Part shown: positions 1-11,111 of the stretch, one piece after another
How positions within the stretch are numbered: position 1 is the first letter of the stretch
How the letters are laid out: each line of letters begins with the position of its first letter
DNA from: Gelatoporia subvermispora B
Lineage: Eukaryota; Basidiomycota; Agaricomycetes; Polyporales; Gelatoporiaceae
Reading direction: 5' to 3'
NCBI GenBank assembly: GCA_000320605.2
Contig: KB445792.1
Span: forward strand, 1,307,581 to 1,371,580
Length of the DNA stretch: 64,000 nt
Notes under the pieces: generated by a model
What the model was told of the DNA's origin: nothing
Seen by the model: only the letters and a program-made list of their open reading frames with translations
Databases searched by the model: none
Made by a program: the position numbers and the translations under genes

Positions 1-2
1 GG

Positions 3-140
3 CTGGATAATGCCGTGAACACGAGCTCATGTCGAGGCTCAAGTGAGGCCGCCCTCGACTCCATCCGCAGGCAGTTGTCTCGCGAATCTGCTTCTGACCT
101 TCTGACGGTCGACATCCCTCGGTGCGTTGACTTCCAATAA
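3..140 (+). CDS. 3' end of an unidentified gene, cut by the left edge
   Basis: The frame opening at base 3 stays open for 45 codons and ends at TAA 138-140. The visible tail is polar, rich in Ser and Arg, and ends in VDFQ. Codon use looks like real coding sequence rather than a shadow frame, and no other gene covers this strip. It is convergent with the MARVEL-type gene that follows. The protein cannot be identified from such a short end, and an exon boundary inside it cannot be excluded. Confidence 0.5.
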   Translation: MDNAVNTSSCRGSSEAALDSIRRQLSRESASDLLTVDIPRCVDFQ

Positions 141-248
141 TTTGTGCTTCCCGTCCAGATAGTGTACATACACCAAATAAGCTACACACCAAACACGTCT
201 GGCGTGCTTGTGCCTCTATTCATCGTAATATCATCCAGCTCGTACACA

Positions 249-1546
249 TCACCGCCGGGGTGATGCGTTTCGGTGATACTTGTCGTCCCGGGGATTCCGC
301 TGCTCCCGCACATGCGCCTGGTCTGGTGCCTTGTGCGGAATCCAGTATACATAAGTGGGGGACTCGTTACGCGTGGGTGATCTACCACGGCCAACCGGGG
401 GAGAACCGCGGGCAACAGGTGGCGATGTGCGGCCCATTGGGGGCGATGGGCGCTGGCCACGGTCGACGCGTTCAGTCATTGAGCGCTCCATACGCGGCTT
501 CTCCTGCATCGTGTTCTGCCTCGTCGGCATCGTATTCTGCCTCGTTGGCATTGTGTTCGATCTCGACGGTCGCGCCACAGACTTGGACCGGGAGCGCGAA
601 GTGACAGGCTGAGGAAGGCCCTTCCTGTTCTGCTTGCCTTTCTGGGCGAACCATGGGTATGCAGTGACTGAATAAGCCCAGACGTGTGGCCTTCCTGCGC
701 GGTGTTCCCGGAAAGCGAGTACCAATAACGTGATAAGGAAGCCCAAAACTGTAAGAGATCGTCAACGGCCGAATATCAAACCAGACCTCAAGATACGTAC
801 TGAGGAACAGGTTAAAGAATGAAAACGCCTCCAGGACACGGTATTGGGCTTGATAAGTTTCCGTGTTGACTGGGTCAAAGTTCAGCCACAATTTACTGAC
901 AGATGATCCGATACAAACTCACATCCTGGCATCGCTACGGCCTCAGTAGCATCCGCCGACGAGAAACATTCCACATCGGCGTTCTCAGCATCGGAGGAAG
1001 CAACAAAGGCCGCAAGCGCTAGAAAACTTCCGGTCAGCTGTCTTGATAGCGCGTATGCATGGCGCAATCCTCACCGAGCCACAAGACACCCGCGAGGCCC
1101 AGGCACCCCAGCTCAACCTTTGTCGAGATGGGATTCCGGTTAGGCCAGAGCCCAAATCCGAGTCTGACACAACTCCGTCAGTACAATGGTGGTGGCCACC
1201 ACGGTAGCGTGTACTCACAGTGCCACAAAGAACAGCAGGCTGACGCTGCATACGAAAATCGCGAACGGAATAAAACGAGCTACTCGGAATGAGCAGATGT
1301 AGGACAAGAGCAGGGAGAGTACTCACTGAGGTCCGAAGATAGCAAGATCTCATGAAAGTGCACCGCAATGGCCAAGACGATGATAGTCCAGAGCACTACC
1401 GCCAGGTAGACGCTACCTCTGACGATGTTGAACACAGAGGGCATACGGGGCAATCGGAGAAAAGCAAAGAGTGGCCGTCTAGCGGTCGAACGAGACTGAG
1501 ATTGCGTCCGACGAGTGCTCTTCGACCTGGTATTTGAGGACTTCAT
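249..1546 (-). CDS. Four-helix membrane protein, MARVEL-like, with a basic Ser/Pro-rich tail
   Basis: Six exons join in phase. Exon 1 (from ATG 1546) has a basic Ser/Arg/Thr-rich N-terminus and helix 1 (VYLAVVLWTIIVLAIAV). The next two short exons give helix 2 (FAIFVCSVSLLFFVAL) and helix 3 (LGCLGLAGVLWLALAAFVA). A Cys-containing acidic loop follows (DAENADVECFSS), then helix 4 (LGFLITLLVLAF), then a cytosolic tail of about 120 residues with NTMPTRQ repeats and SPP motifs. Four helices with a loop between 3 and 4 is the layout of fungal MARVEL-domain proteins of plasma membrane or vesicles. The family name is inferred from topology only. The tail may be spliced differently: an acidic alternative end exists near 182, but I found no junction in the right phase. 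Introns are 40-60 bp. Confidence 0.65.
507..569. repeat. Three 21-bp tandem units in the MARVEL-like tail
   Basis: Units lie at 507-527, 528-548 and 549-569. Units 1 and 2 differ at two bases and unit 3 is more diverged. On the minus strand they encode the repeated heptad PTRQNTM, so the repeat keeps the reading frame. Copy number could vary between strains. Confidence 0.85.
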
Positions 1547-2123
1547 AGCGTCTGCTTGGGCAATGAAAACAACGCGGCCGGGGGGCGGAGGAATAGTCGC
1601 GTGTCTCTTTTGCCTTGCTTAATGTGCGTTCCGCTCGTGAGTTCGTGATATGACCCGTAGGGTTCCTGCGGAGGAGCCGATACGGGGTTGGCCACCTGCG
1701 TCCGGAGGGGTGACGGGAGGAGGACTCGGAGGGGGCGACCTCGGAAGCCGTGAAGTCAGCAGAGTTTAAGAACATCTTTGAACGGAAATTTTATGTGGCG
1801 GCTAGTGCCACGGGTTGGAAGAGTGTGATGGCCCTTGTGGCCGAGAGAGTATTGTGCGATAATTGTGGCAGAATCCTGCCTCGAGGCCGTAGATAGCCTT
1901 CGAGGCGCCACAATTGGCAGGCGGTGGCTGATTCAACGGCAGAATCTCACGCTCTAGATCTGCCGCTCTCCGGGACTTAGCGGGCGCACCGGGGTACACC
2001 CTGGCGTCTCTCTGTTCTCGTCCCGCGATTTCAGCTGGTATAACAATCTTCCGTTGACATTGGGTTCACCTAACATACAGACTTCCAATTTCACCGTGTC
2101 ACATTGAGGCTGTCCCTCGTTAT
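1547..2123. other. Intergenic, 577 bp
   Basis: Lies between the start of the MARVEL-like gene and the stop of acetoacetyl-CoA synthetase, both on the minus strand, so it should hold the promoter of the former and the 3' signals of the latter. Short open frames here show no domain or coding bias. I see no RNA gene or clear TATA box. Confidence 0.5.
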
Positions 2124-5100
2124 TTATGCCCCAACCTTCTCTCGGAGAATCTTCCCCAGGGCTTCGTACTCCACCAGGCATTCCGGGTTTCGCAGGGTTG
2201 CCGGGTTGACGCTCGAAATAGGTGCGCCGTTGATGATCTGATAAACGTCCGGGATACACGTTGTAGCCACGAGTCCACGGCGCAGGCAGAATGGCATAGA
2301 GAGCGCGTACCTTCTTTACTGGCACCTCCACGCGCTTCATGTTCACCGTATAGGGGATATCGCGGACTTGAATGACCTGCGCCGCACAACGAACGTGGTC
2401 AGCGGACATTGGAAGACCAAGAATACGCGCAAAGCCGCCGTACCTCGGCGGGGACGTGTCTGGCGCTTCTCCTCTTCCGGATTTCGGCCCTGATCCGTTT
2501 CTCCAGGTCCGCGCCTAGTGTCTGCCCTTCCAGAAGCTTTACAAACAGGATCACGCGCTCGTCCGAACCCTTTGCAATGCTTTGCCCGACGGCCAGACAG
2601 TCGACAATGGCGTGCCCGGCGTGCGAGGATGCGGGGGGAAAGCACAACTCAATCACGTCGTATATCTCAGCTGACCCGAAGCGAATGCCCCCTGGATTGC
2701 TGCGAACGACGCGCTTCAGCACGAGATGACGATAGAAAAATGCGGAACGTGCACGCACAGCACACCATCGCTCCGTCCCAGCATGATCAGGCCTCCTCCA
2801 TTCCCAGCGCGGGAGCGCGTGACGATAATGTGGTCACCATGAACTTTGCAGGGCGTATCAGTGTCCGCACACAGGAGGTATGAGGCAGAGGGGACCAGTA
2901 CGCACACCAGACGTTCTGGAATTCCGAGAAGTAAGCTTGCTGATAACGCGCTTGCGCGGCCTTCACAGCCTCTTCACTTCCGTAGCCCGGCAGCGGCCAG
3001 AACCCAACTGGCATGCACGGGAACGGTCTCAGGCATACTAGTTCCCCAGCTTCGTCCGGCGCAGCAACTACACCTGTTGGGGTAAAAGCTTCTACAGCCA
3101 TTCCCAGTAAACGGCATTGTATCTCTCCACGGAAAACCGGGAGCGCAGTACACATTCCCGCGAATAGAGAACATATATCCGTTCCGCCTAGATGAAAGTC
3201 AATACAATATGCACAGCAGCGCGCATGACAGGATCATACCCGTAATGGACCCTAAAAGGACATTCTTACGGATGTGCTCGTATACAAAATCGAAGAGGGG
3301 AGGGGATAGTGGAGACCCGGTAGAGTAGATGTGGCGCAAAGTGGAGAGGTCATTATGTTCCGCAGGCCGGTAGACTTTCTGGAGAGGTGCACAGTCAGCA
3401 AGTTCGGCGGGTCCGGGAGAAGGGCCCGAAGCTCACGGAGAGCTGATCAATATACTTGGCACTTGTTCCGAAGATAGTGATACCAAGTTGGTCAACGAGA
3501 CGCCAGAGGAATGAAGGGTCTCGCAGCGGACTGCCATCGTACAAGACTATCGTGCAGCCCACGCTGAGGCCGCTCACGAGGAAATTCCACATCATCCACC
3601 CGCTTGAGCAAACGTGTTAACTAACTTGATGTACACAAGTCATGACGTATGCGAGTCCTCACGTCGTGGTGTAGTAAAAGAAGACATCTTCAGGGTGCAA
3701 GTCCGCGCATATAACGAACTCTTTCTTCGCCTGCAGTAGCATTCCACCTGCCCGGTGGACGATCGGCCTGAATACCATTAGAGGCATGTGACATTTGAGA
3801 ATAGGGGACGGCGACGTACTTGGGGCGACCTTTGCATAATATGTCTCTGACTGCTTTCCGTGAAAATGCATAAGATTGACGTACCTGTTGTACCAGAGCT
3901 GAACAGGATCCAAAGTGGCCAATTGAAGTCCAACCGTTGCCAGTCGATTTCTCCATCAGGCTTGAGACCTAGCTTCTTCTCCTTGCCTTCTGAGAGGAAC
4001 TCATCCCAATCAATCCAGTCCGATTGCCATTGAGCATCATCCCTGGTAGACGATGTCCGACTAAGTACGATAACCTTAGGTCGAAGATTGGCACGGTCAG
4101 AGAGACCGCGCAGTAAAGCATGAAGCTTTGGCAAATGCTCATGTGTCTTCCCGTTGTATCTGAGCGGGATTAGTACAGGATCGTACGACTTGCTGTCGAC
4201 TTACACCACTGCTTCGACCGAGATTATCAATTTGGGTTGGACTTGTTCGAATCTGCGATGGTTGAGCAAGTGCGTCGTCGAAAGTATCGCACCATATTAC
4301 CTCTCCAAAACGCCTTCAGCACCAAAATCAGCTGCGGCGCTGACCCAGACGCAACCTATCACGGAATGAGCCGAGAGAAACCGAGGGACTATAGTATACT
4401 GACCAATCGCTGAAGACGCTAGGCATGCAGCTACGTTTTCCTATAGATTGACACCCGTGTCAGTAGATCGACTAAGATAACGACGCTAGTCATGGGGCAA
4501 TGAGGCAATTCCGCAGGGGCCGAGCTAGTCCGCCATACTCATCGGCAGGCTTTGGCACATATTCAAATGGTGTTCGATAGAGTGAAAATCGCGTGCGGAT
4601 GCACGTGTGAAAGCGAAGAGACTGGGAATGAGAGTCTGAGACGCACAATGCAGTTGGAGGAATATGAAGCGACACGGTCTCCTGCTTTTAGTCCATGTGA
4701 AAGTAGAGCCGACACTGTATTAGCGACTAATTGATATAACTCCGCGTAAGTCACAACGCGAGGCAAGGGAGTGGGTCTATCCTGCTCAGGTTCGACTGGA
4801 AGCCGTCATACGCAAACAAATCATGCTGCACAATCATGCGAGAACATACGGATCTCAATGAGTGCGGCTTTGCTGGCGGAGCGGCAGCGCAACATGTTCT
4901 CGGCATAATTGACTTTCGCCTCAGCGAACCAGAGAGGATTTGCGGGTGGTGGTAGAGAGGTGTCGACGACGTGGTTGCCCTTGTACCCGCATACTTCCGT
5001 CTCGTCCCAAACTTCACTCCAGAATTTGTCGATGTGGTCGGTGGACCACTTGTAGAGATCATGGTATGACGAAATGTCGATAGAGTACTTGTCCCTGATC

Positions 5101-5222
5101 TTCTCGAGAAATCGGAACGTGCGCGAAGACTCGGGGGAGTGGGGAAGCCAGAGCGCTGCATCCCCACGACCTGTCGCAATTGTGTCGGACGAAGAGATGT
5201 CGGATTCGGTAGTATGTACCAT
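2124..5222 (-). CDS. Acetoacetyl-CoA synthetase
   Basis: Activates acetoacetate with ATP and CoA to acetoacetyl-CoA in the cytosol, feeding sterol and lipid synthesis (EC 6.2.1.16, known for the family). The N-terminal exon has ALWLPHSPES, then the ACS-family N-domain signature WFAEAKVNYAENML. Further exons carry VTYAELYQLV, the AMP-binding P-loop LWILFSSGTTG, and AGGMLLQAKKE followed by YTTTGWMMWNF, which is typical of AACS. The adenylation core has GGTDICSLFAG and the C-terminal domain has GIRFGSAEIYDVIE and DIPYTVNMKRVEVPVKK. A last 57-bp intron leads to a short exon ending REKVGA at TAA 2124. ATG 5222 gives a normal N-terminus. About ten short introns. No disabling change was seen, so the gene looks intact. 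Confidence 0.92.
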
Positions 5223-6520
5223 CGCAGAAGCAAGTCGGAGGTGGAGCGGACGAAGGATCGGAGGCAGCTACCGCAGGAAGTCGCACTCGACAACTCCGGC
5301 GTCCTCCGCGGTCTACGCCCGGCCGGTGTCGATCATCTGTGCGTTCGCCTGCGCTCGCATGCGCTCGCAAGTGCGCAGCCGCGGGGTTGAACGCAGTGTG
5401 TTCCAAATCATCAGCGGCACAAGCGCAGCGGTACTCGGACGATAAGGACAGAGTACTATCAGTTACCTCCTTTTGCAAAGCCGCAACCTCTTAAAAAATC
5501 GACTATAGCTCCGCCCACACTGGCACATTCAGTCTCGGAGTCAAAAATATAAATGCATTAGTAGATTGTGAACATTATCTACCACTCAGAAATTTCCCGG
5601 CGTGAGGTGGTGAGGATACGGAGTGATATCAATGACGTTTTTCAAAGGAGTGTAAGCTCTACATCAAAACTGATAATGAGATCTATCCATCACTATTGCA
5701 CCGGCAGCTCTCGGCTTCACTCCTGGGAGGTTTCCTATCGAAAAGAATCATGCTAAAGGGCCCGATCTGCGTCAACTAGCCATGTTAGAGCTGGACACAA
5801 TATTTGTGAAGGAAGGGGTGACTTGCTGGTGGCGCAGAGTGACGGTTTAGAACTCCGTTGATCCGCGGTGGCTGCGACTTTTGCAAGTGAGGCAACGCGT
5901 GCTGACGAGCATTTTTTCCGAACGCGGATACTAATACATATTCAATCCCGGGTGGATACCCTGTAGTGCAGCATACCTTTGGTCAATACCCTAGCGTACC
6001 ATACCCATACAGTTCTTGAGCAATGTCGGACACTGGCAATTCGCATCAGACTCGGAATCCAATGTAGATAACATAGCCAAAGGGAACTTATGCAGACTTT
6101 TGCATTGCCAGGGAGCCCTTGAACCGCGGATAGTTGAAGCGCTGGCTGCCGAGGCGGAGTCTCAACGTGCCGACGTGACCGCTCGTGACAGAATTTTGTA
6201 ATAGGGGTGTCTTTTGAGGTCGTTCATCCGGAAACATTCCGACAGCAGAACCAATCCTCAGATTGGTGTCGGACCGATACCAGAAGATATACAAGAAATT
6301 TCTGCACATGAATCCAAAGTCACAGGACGAGCGAATATATTCTGCGCCTACTACAGGTCACCGAGTAGAACCCTTTGCAAAGGCTGGTAAGTGATAGTAG
6401 TCATCAGGAATAATCAGAATGGACCGAGTCATGATTGGGGAAGCGGGCGCCTGAGGTATATAATGTGCGAGACGAAGGGACGAACGTGCGAAAGGCAAAT
6501 AGGGTGGCTTGCTTGATCAG

Positions 6521-6540
6521 GTAAGCTGTGGTAAGCTGTG
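6521..6540. repeat. Tandem duplication of a 10-mer
   Basis: GTAAGCTGTG occurs twice back to back, about 320 bp upstream of the ATG at 6853. It may be a small promoter duplication, but the role is unknown. Confidence 0.8.
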
Positions 6541-6634
6541 GCTTCGCACTGTTCCGCGCTTGGCTGCCCTAGCCACACGTTTGTCCACCTACTGCTCCTC
6601 TCGGCTGCAGTCTACGCAACCTCGTCTAACGTCA

Positions 6635-6655
6635 GCCAGAGTCTCTGACTCTGGC
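6635..6655. promoter_or_regulatory. Perfect inverted repeat with GACTC/GAGTC arms
   Basis: A 9-bp arm (GCCAGAGTC) and its exact complement are separated by TCT. The site lies about 200 bp upstream of the small gene at 6853, where a basidiomycete promoter would be. The right arm starts in a TGACTC core, the half-site read by Gcn4/AP-1-type bZIP proteins. Function as an operator is inference. Confidence 0.45.
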
Positions 6656-6852
6656 CTGCATCATCCTTGATTCATCTCCGCTTCAGCCCCATACTCTTAA
6701 AAACCCGCCTCCGCGTTCAGCCATCGCCACTCCCGCCGCGCCGAACCTAAAATCTCCTCTCTCTCGCCCCATCCCTGTCTCACTTGCCCCACCTCTTGTC
6801 TTGCCCCTCCATAAGCCTACCTTCTTTCCGAATACCACTGCATTGTACCACC

Positions 6853-7453
6853 ATGGACCGCTTCCTCGCTCCTCAGAGCCCCGAAGCACTCGCTCACAGC
6901 CACCTCACGTACGTTCGCCTTCAGCCACTTTGTGTACCCTCGTGTTGACTTTCGCCTCAGCGAGAACTGGTTCAGCTGGGATACTGACCACCCTTCTCTG
7001 GACGAGACGCTGATAGCTGGCTGTGCTGCGTACGAGGCCTTCAAGCGCTACCTTACTGGCGCAGATCTCTACCTTATGCCACAGACCAAAAATGAGCTCG
7101 AAAACGTCTTGTAAGCGTCTAAGTCATGTCCGTGCGTCGCTTATTTGACTGACATTATTTTATGCAGGAGGAGATATGCGTACGATGCCATTCACAATAC
7201 TATTGCGAGAGCACGCTCCCCTCTCGAGCGTGGTGGATACAGCCGAGTAAGTTGACTATATGCGTCGGAAGAAATCCTCTTTGTGCTGACAACCTTCCCC
7301 CCTCAGGTATGCCACCTCGCCGAGGAGTCGATAGCGAAGGTTCTCAACGAGAACGACAACTCGGGTCACCTTTTGGAACTGCACCGGCCAAATCGAGATG
7401 CTCTGGGCTCGGATATGGGCCCATCGACTCCGCGGTCGATCAGGATAAAGTAA
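6853..7453 (+). CDS. Small orphan protein, about 145 residues
   Basis: Four exons join in phase from ATG 6853 (context ACCATGG). Introns start at GTACGT (about 6909), GTAAGC (about 7111) and GTAAGT (about 7250), and all end at a pyrimidine-rich CAG. The protein starts MDRFLAPQSPEA, has TENWFSWDTDHPS, a helical middle (LIAGCAAYEAFKRYL, ELENVLRRYAYDAIHNTIARA), then HLAEESIAKVLNEN, and a polar tail ending at TAA 7453. It has no signal peptide, membrane helix or Cys/His cluster. I do not recognise the family. The clean splicing and coding character make it a real gene, probably a lineage-restricted soluble protein. Confidence 0.65.
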
Positions 7454-7910
7454 AATATGTTGTAACCCCGTGTAGCCTTCCCCCGACCCTCGAGCGCATC
7501 CATGTACCCGTTACAGTTCCGACACACCGACTTCTTGTAGCATCATTCCGTTCTCAGAGACATAGATTATGTCTGGCACGTGTAATCTGTACTTGTAGCT
7601 CCGGATCCATGCATGAATTATTTGGTATTCTGATTGGCATTATCTATTCGGATCTCAGTTGTAAAGCATCTATCAGTGTACCGCGTGTGGGGCGGCGAAG
7701 GAGAGAAGTGCGTTTAGCGGGCGCCAAAAACGCGTACCGTGTCGGTGATCTGTCAAGCGCGCTGGTAGCTCTGAACTGCACCTCTACGGTGACGAACGTG
7801 CGTTGACTGGAATGGCGCCTTGAGGATCTGCACATCCCTCAAATGCTCGACTGCTGGCAGACGACCTGTAGAATCACATTGGCTCGATAGTGAGCCACTC
7901 CGTTCGCAGC
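7454..7910. other. Intergenic, 457 bp
   Basis: Tandem spacer between the small orphan gene and endopolyphosphatase. One open frame spans part of it but lacks a proper start, domain or coding bias. No element recognised. Confidence 0.5.
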
Positions 7911-10471
7911 ATGCTCGAACTCAAGCTCGTCCTGCTCCTGCTCTTGAGCGTTTTCCCGGAGGGTCTCGCGGCACCGTCCCAGGTTCCTGTGCAGCTACCT
8001 GAGTCGCGTATGTTGCTTGATTATCCGCCCGATTGCACGCTGACCTGGAACTCTGTGTCTCGTGCCGATCTCAGAGATCAAACCGCACAAGCTGCAGGGC
8101 AGGTTCCTGCATATCACCGACATCCATCCAGATCCTCACTATCGTGATGGGGGCTCCGAGAAGTCTGCATGTCACAGGAAGAAACAAAAGAAAGCGAAAC
8201 GGCGTGGGGGCTATTATGGACTACCGTACAGGTAGGTCATGCGCGGGCTTCACATGCTAGCAGCGCAGACGTAAACACTACTATAGCAGCAAGTGTGACT
8301 CGCCATTCAGTTTGTCGAACTTTACTTTGGACTTCCTCGACAAAGAATGGAGCTCGGAAATTGACTTCGTCATATGTGCGTGTCTACCTCCCACGTCGGG
8401 TTTCCTTCTGAGGATATTCACTTACCTCGGCCTGCAGGGACCGGTGACAGTGCGAGGTCAATATACAGTTCCTCCGAGATCCGACTCAGTTGACACAACC
8501 GACATTGGGGATAGACATGACAACGATAGAAAGCGACCACGAACGACTGCAGAAATATACGAGCTAAACCGTATTCTGAGTAACAAGATGGAAACAGTCT
8601 TCTCGAGCAAGGGCATACCCGTTGTCCCCAGCATAGGTCAGCACAACTCGATGCAAACGATCTCATTAAGGTTAACCAATGATATATCGCAGGGAATAAC
8701 GACGTGTGGCGTACGTGGTCGTAAGCTGTGCGATAGCGATGTTCTCACTCGTTCTTCTATCTCATTCCCTGCAGCACATGTGAGTTTACCGCGATAGGAA
8801 TGTCAATGCGCATCTCACGGCCTCTCAGAATATCATGATGCCAGGTACGAGAGTCGCTCCACTCAATACCCGCCATATTGAGTATGGTCATGAGGTCCGA
8901 ACAGCGTGACCTCGGAATTCTCATCGTGAGTGCTTCTCTTTTGTCTTGGTATTGCGAATGCTAAATCGGGCATAGAATCTGGCGTTCGTTCGTCCCGTTC
9001 GAGTCGTATCAGGTATTCCAGCGAGGGGGCTACTTCTCGGTGGAAGTCATTCCAAACGCTGTCGCGGCTATCAGCCTGAACACAATGTATTTCTACGATT
9101 CGAACAAAGGTATGGCCCCATACGGCGACATATTTGGCATTTTCTGACGGGTCTCCATGACAACCGGACAGCGGTAGGAGGATGCGAGTACGCCAATCCG
9201 GAGGACCCCGGGAACCTCCAATTTGACTGGTTAGAGGTGCAGCTGGAGACTTTTCGTGAGCGAGGAATGCAGGTAAGCTCTCGCTTAGACTACGTTGCGC
9301 TATTCACTAAATGAATTCAATCTTGGTCAGACCGTTATATCGGGCCATGTACCTCCCTCTTCCTACAACTTCTTCCCTGAATGTGTGAGTAGTTCGGAGC
9401 CGTGTCTCCTGGTAGCGTCGCTGAGCTTCCAACAGTATGTTCGATATGTCAACCTCTCGCTCAAGTACCAGGATACGATACTAGGCCACTTCTTTGGGGT
9501 GGGTACTAGCGCGTCGTTTGAGGAACCAGAATGCTAACCGAACGGATTGTCGCAGCATATGAATGCGGATCACGTATGTTGCAGCTACCATTGCATTGGC
9601 ACCAGTCTAAACGCTCCATGCAGTTCTTCTTCTTGGAAGCCAATGACCTCAGTAACGAGCCAAGACGTACGAATGACACAGATTCTGACAAAGTGGGGAC
9701 CCTGAAGAAGCGCAAGGCACTCTACAACGGATTACTGCAAGACTTTTCCGAACTACCCAAGTCTTCGCAGAACACGAACCATGGCGACTATGGAGTTGTC
9801 AACGTCTCGCCATCTGTGGTCCCGAATCCGTACCTGCCTTCGTTTCGAATCTTCACGTACAACACTACAGGCACACCGTACCATCCAGGGCATTTCGGAG
9901 ACGAAGACAGGGAACAGCTGGTCACTGGAGGCGGCGACAGCCTGCTCACAGCGCAACGTCTTCGTGACGGGGAAGCAGCCGGGTGCGACGAGCGAGGCAA
10001 TAATTCTACCCAAGCTTGCCGGTCCAGGAACTGGCACTCTAGCCCCCAGTCGCCTTCTCGTTCTAACCGACTGTGGACATTGCTCGGCTATGCGCAGGTG
10101 AGCTTGGCAGCTGCACGGATGTCATTTGCGGCAGCTCACAGGGTGGACAGTACTATCTGCCCAAGCTGGAGAACAGCGATGAGAAACGCCGACCCAAGTA
10201 CAAGCTAGAGTACATGACGTATCCGGTAGCAAAGCTGCACCCGCCCGAGGCGGCGTCGGAGGCGAAGTTCCACTATCCGATCCCGCTGAAGCAGCTGCCA
10301 CGGTCGCTGCGAAACGCCACGATCAAGGAGTCAAAGTTTGCGCCGTACGGGATGGCCGACCTGACGATCCCGTCGTGGCTAGAGCTGGCGCGGCGGCTGG
10401 GTGATTCAGCAGAGACGAAGCTGCGGAAACGATTCAAAAAGTACATGTATATGGGAGCCGGGGGGGAGTAG
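7911..10471 (+). CDS. Vacuolar endopolyphosphatase (PPN1 type)
   Basis: Cleaves long inorganic polyphosphate internally in the vacuole. ATG 7911 opens a signal/anchor sequence (LELKLVLLLLLSVFPEGLAAP). The calcineurin-like metallophosphoesterase core follows: FLHITDIHPDPHY (metal-binding D-x-H), TLDFLDKEWSSEIDFVI, then GDSARHDNDRKRPRT, and GNNDVWPHNIMMPG, which is assembled across two introns. The distal metal ligand GHVPPS is near 9340-9360. The C-terminal half has FFFLEANDLSNEP and a Pro-rich region around TYPVAKLHPPEA, ending at a stop at 10471. The order D-x-H, GDxxxHD, GNxD, GHVP and the motif wording fit the Ppn1 family and not other acid phosphatases or sphingomyelinases. At least eight short introns. 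All metal-ligand motifs appear intact. Confidence 0.9.
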
Positions 10472-11111
10472 AACTAGAGGATTGTAGTTCGCGTATGTCG
10501 CAGCCAATTGGAGGGGGATGGGTGAAGTTGTGCCGTGTCGGATCACATCTGTGATGGCTGGAGGGTATGCCGAGATGGGCCGCTCGGGCTGGGCGTCTGG
10601 GAGAGGGCCCCCGGCAGGTGCCAGCTGGCGCCGAACGGGAACTGGGCATGGAGTGGAACAACCCTGAGTAGAACGGGAGCATTCAAAGAGTTGCCTTGAC
10701 CACCGAGGTGTCGACATCGTGCATCTCATCTCCTCTTTCGCAGATCCGACCTTTCATCGTAATCCGGGCCCAAACGCCTTGGAATATCTGACTTATCTCA
10801 CTTCCGCCAGCACACAAACGGTCGGGGGGACTGGCCGGGCGTGTCCTTTCCTTGCATCTTCTTTGGCGGTGGACTCTGACCGGTCTTGACCCGTCGGGCA
10901 CAGACCCATCAGCTTATCATCAGAGAGTCAGAGGTTGTCTCTGGCCCTTTAACATCTTGCCGACGTCGTGTTAATACCCCCTGGACCACTCTACTGATCC
11001 CTCCTTCGTCTTTCCCCTTGTCCGGCTGGCCCGATTCACACTTCACTGCGCTTGCACCTCACTGTCTTTACCACATCACCCACCCTACTCACCCCCCAAG
11101 TACTTATCTTT
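10472..11111. promoter_or_regulatory. Intergenic region and RFX promoter/leader, 640 bp
   Basis: Between endopolyphosphatase and the RFX gene, both on the plus strand. From about 10960 to 11110 the plus strand is strongly pyrimidine-rich, as in promoters and leaders of well-expressed basidiomycete genes. No TATA box is obvious, and the open frames on the minus strand are shadows. Confidence 0.4.

Larger units (their letters stand above)
5223..6852. other. Gene-poor intergenic region, 1.63 kb
   Basis: Divergent spacer between acetoacetyl-CoA synthetase and the small gene at 6853. It has no open frame with domain similarity or convincing coding bias. The right end (about 6540-6850) is pyrimidine-rich, as expected for the promoter and leader of the plus-strand gene. 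It also holds a 10-bp tandem duplication and a perfect 9-bp inverted repeat, listed separately. The rest shows nothing I can name. Confidence 0.55.

Noticed and set aside
4780..4800. GGTTCGA string resembling a tRNA B box
   Set aside because: No matching A box or cloverleaf around it. It lies at an exon/intron edge of acetoacetyl-CoA synthetase.
8418..8666. Minus-strand frame inside endopolyphosphatase
   Set aside because: Shadow of exons that carry the metallophosphoesterase motifs on the plus strand.
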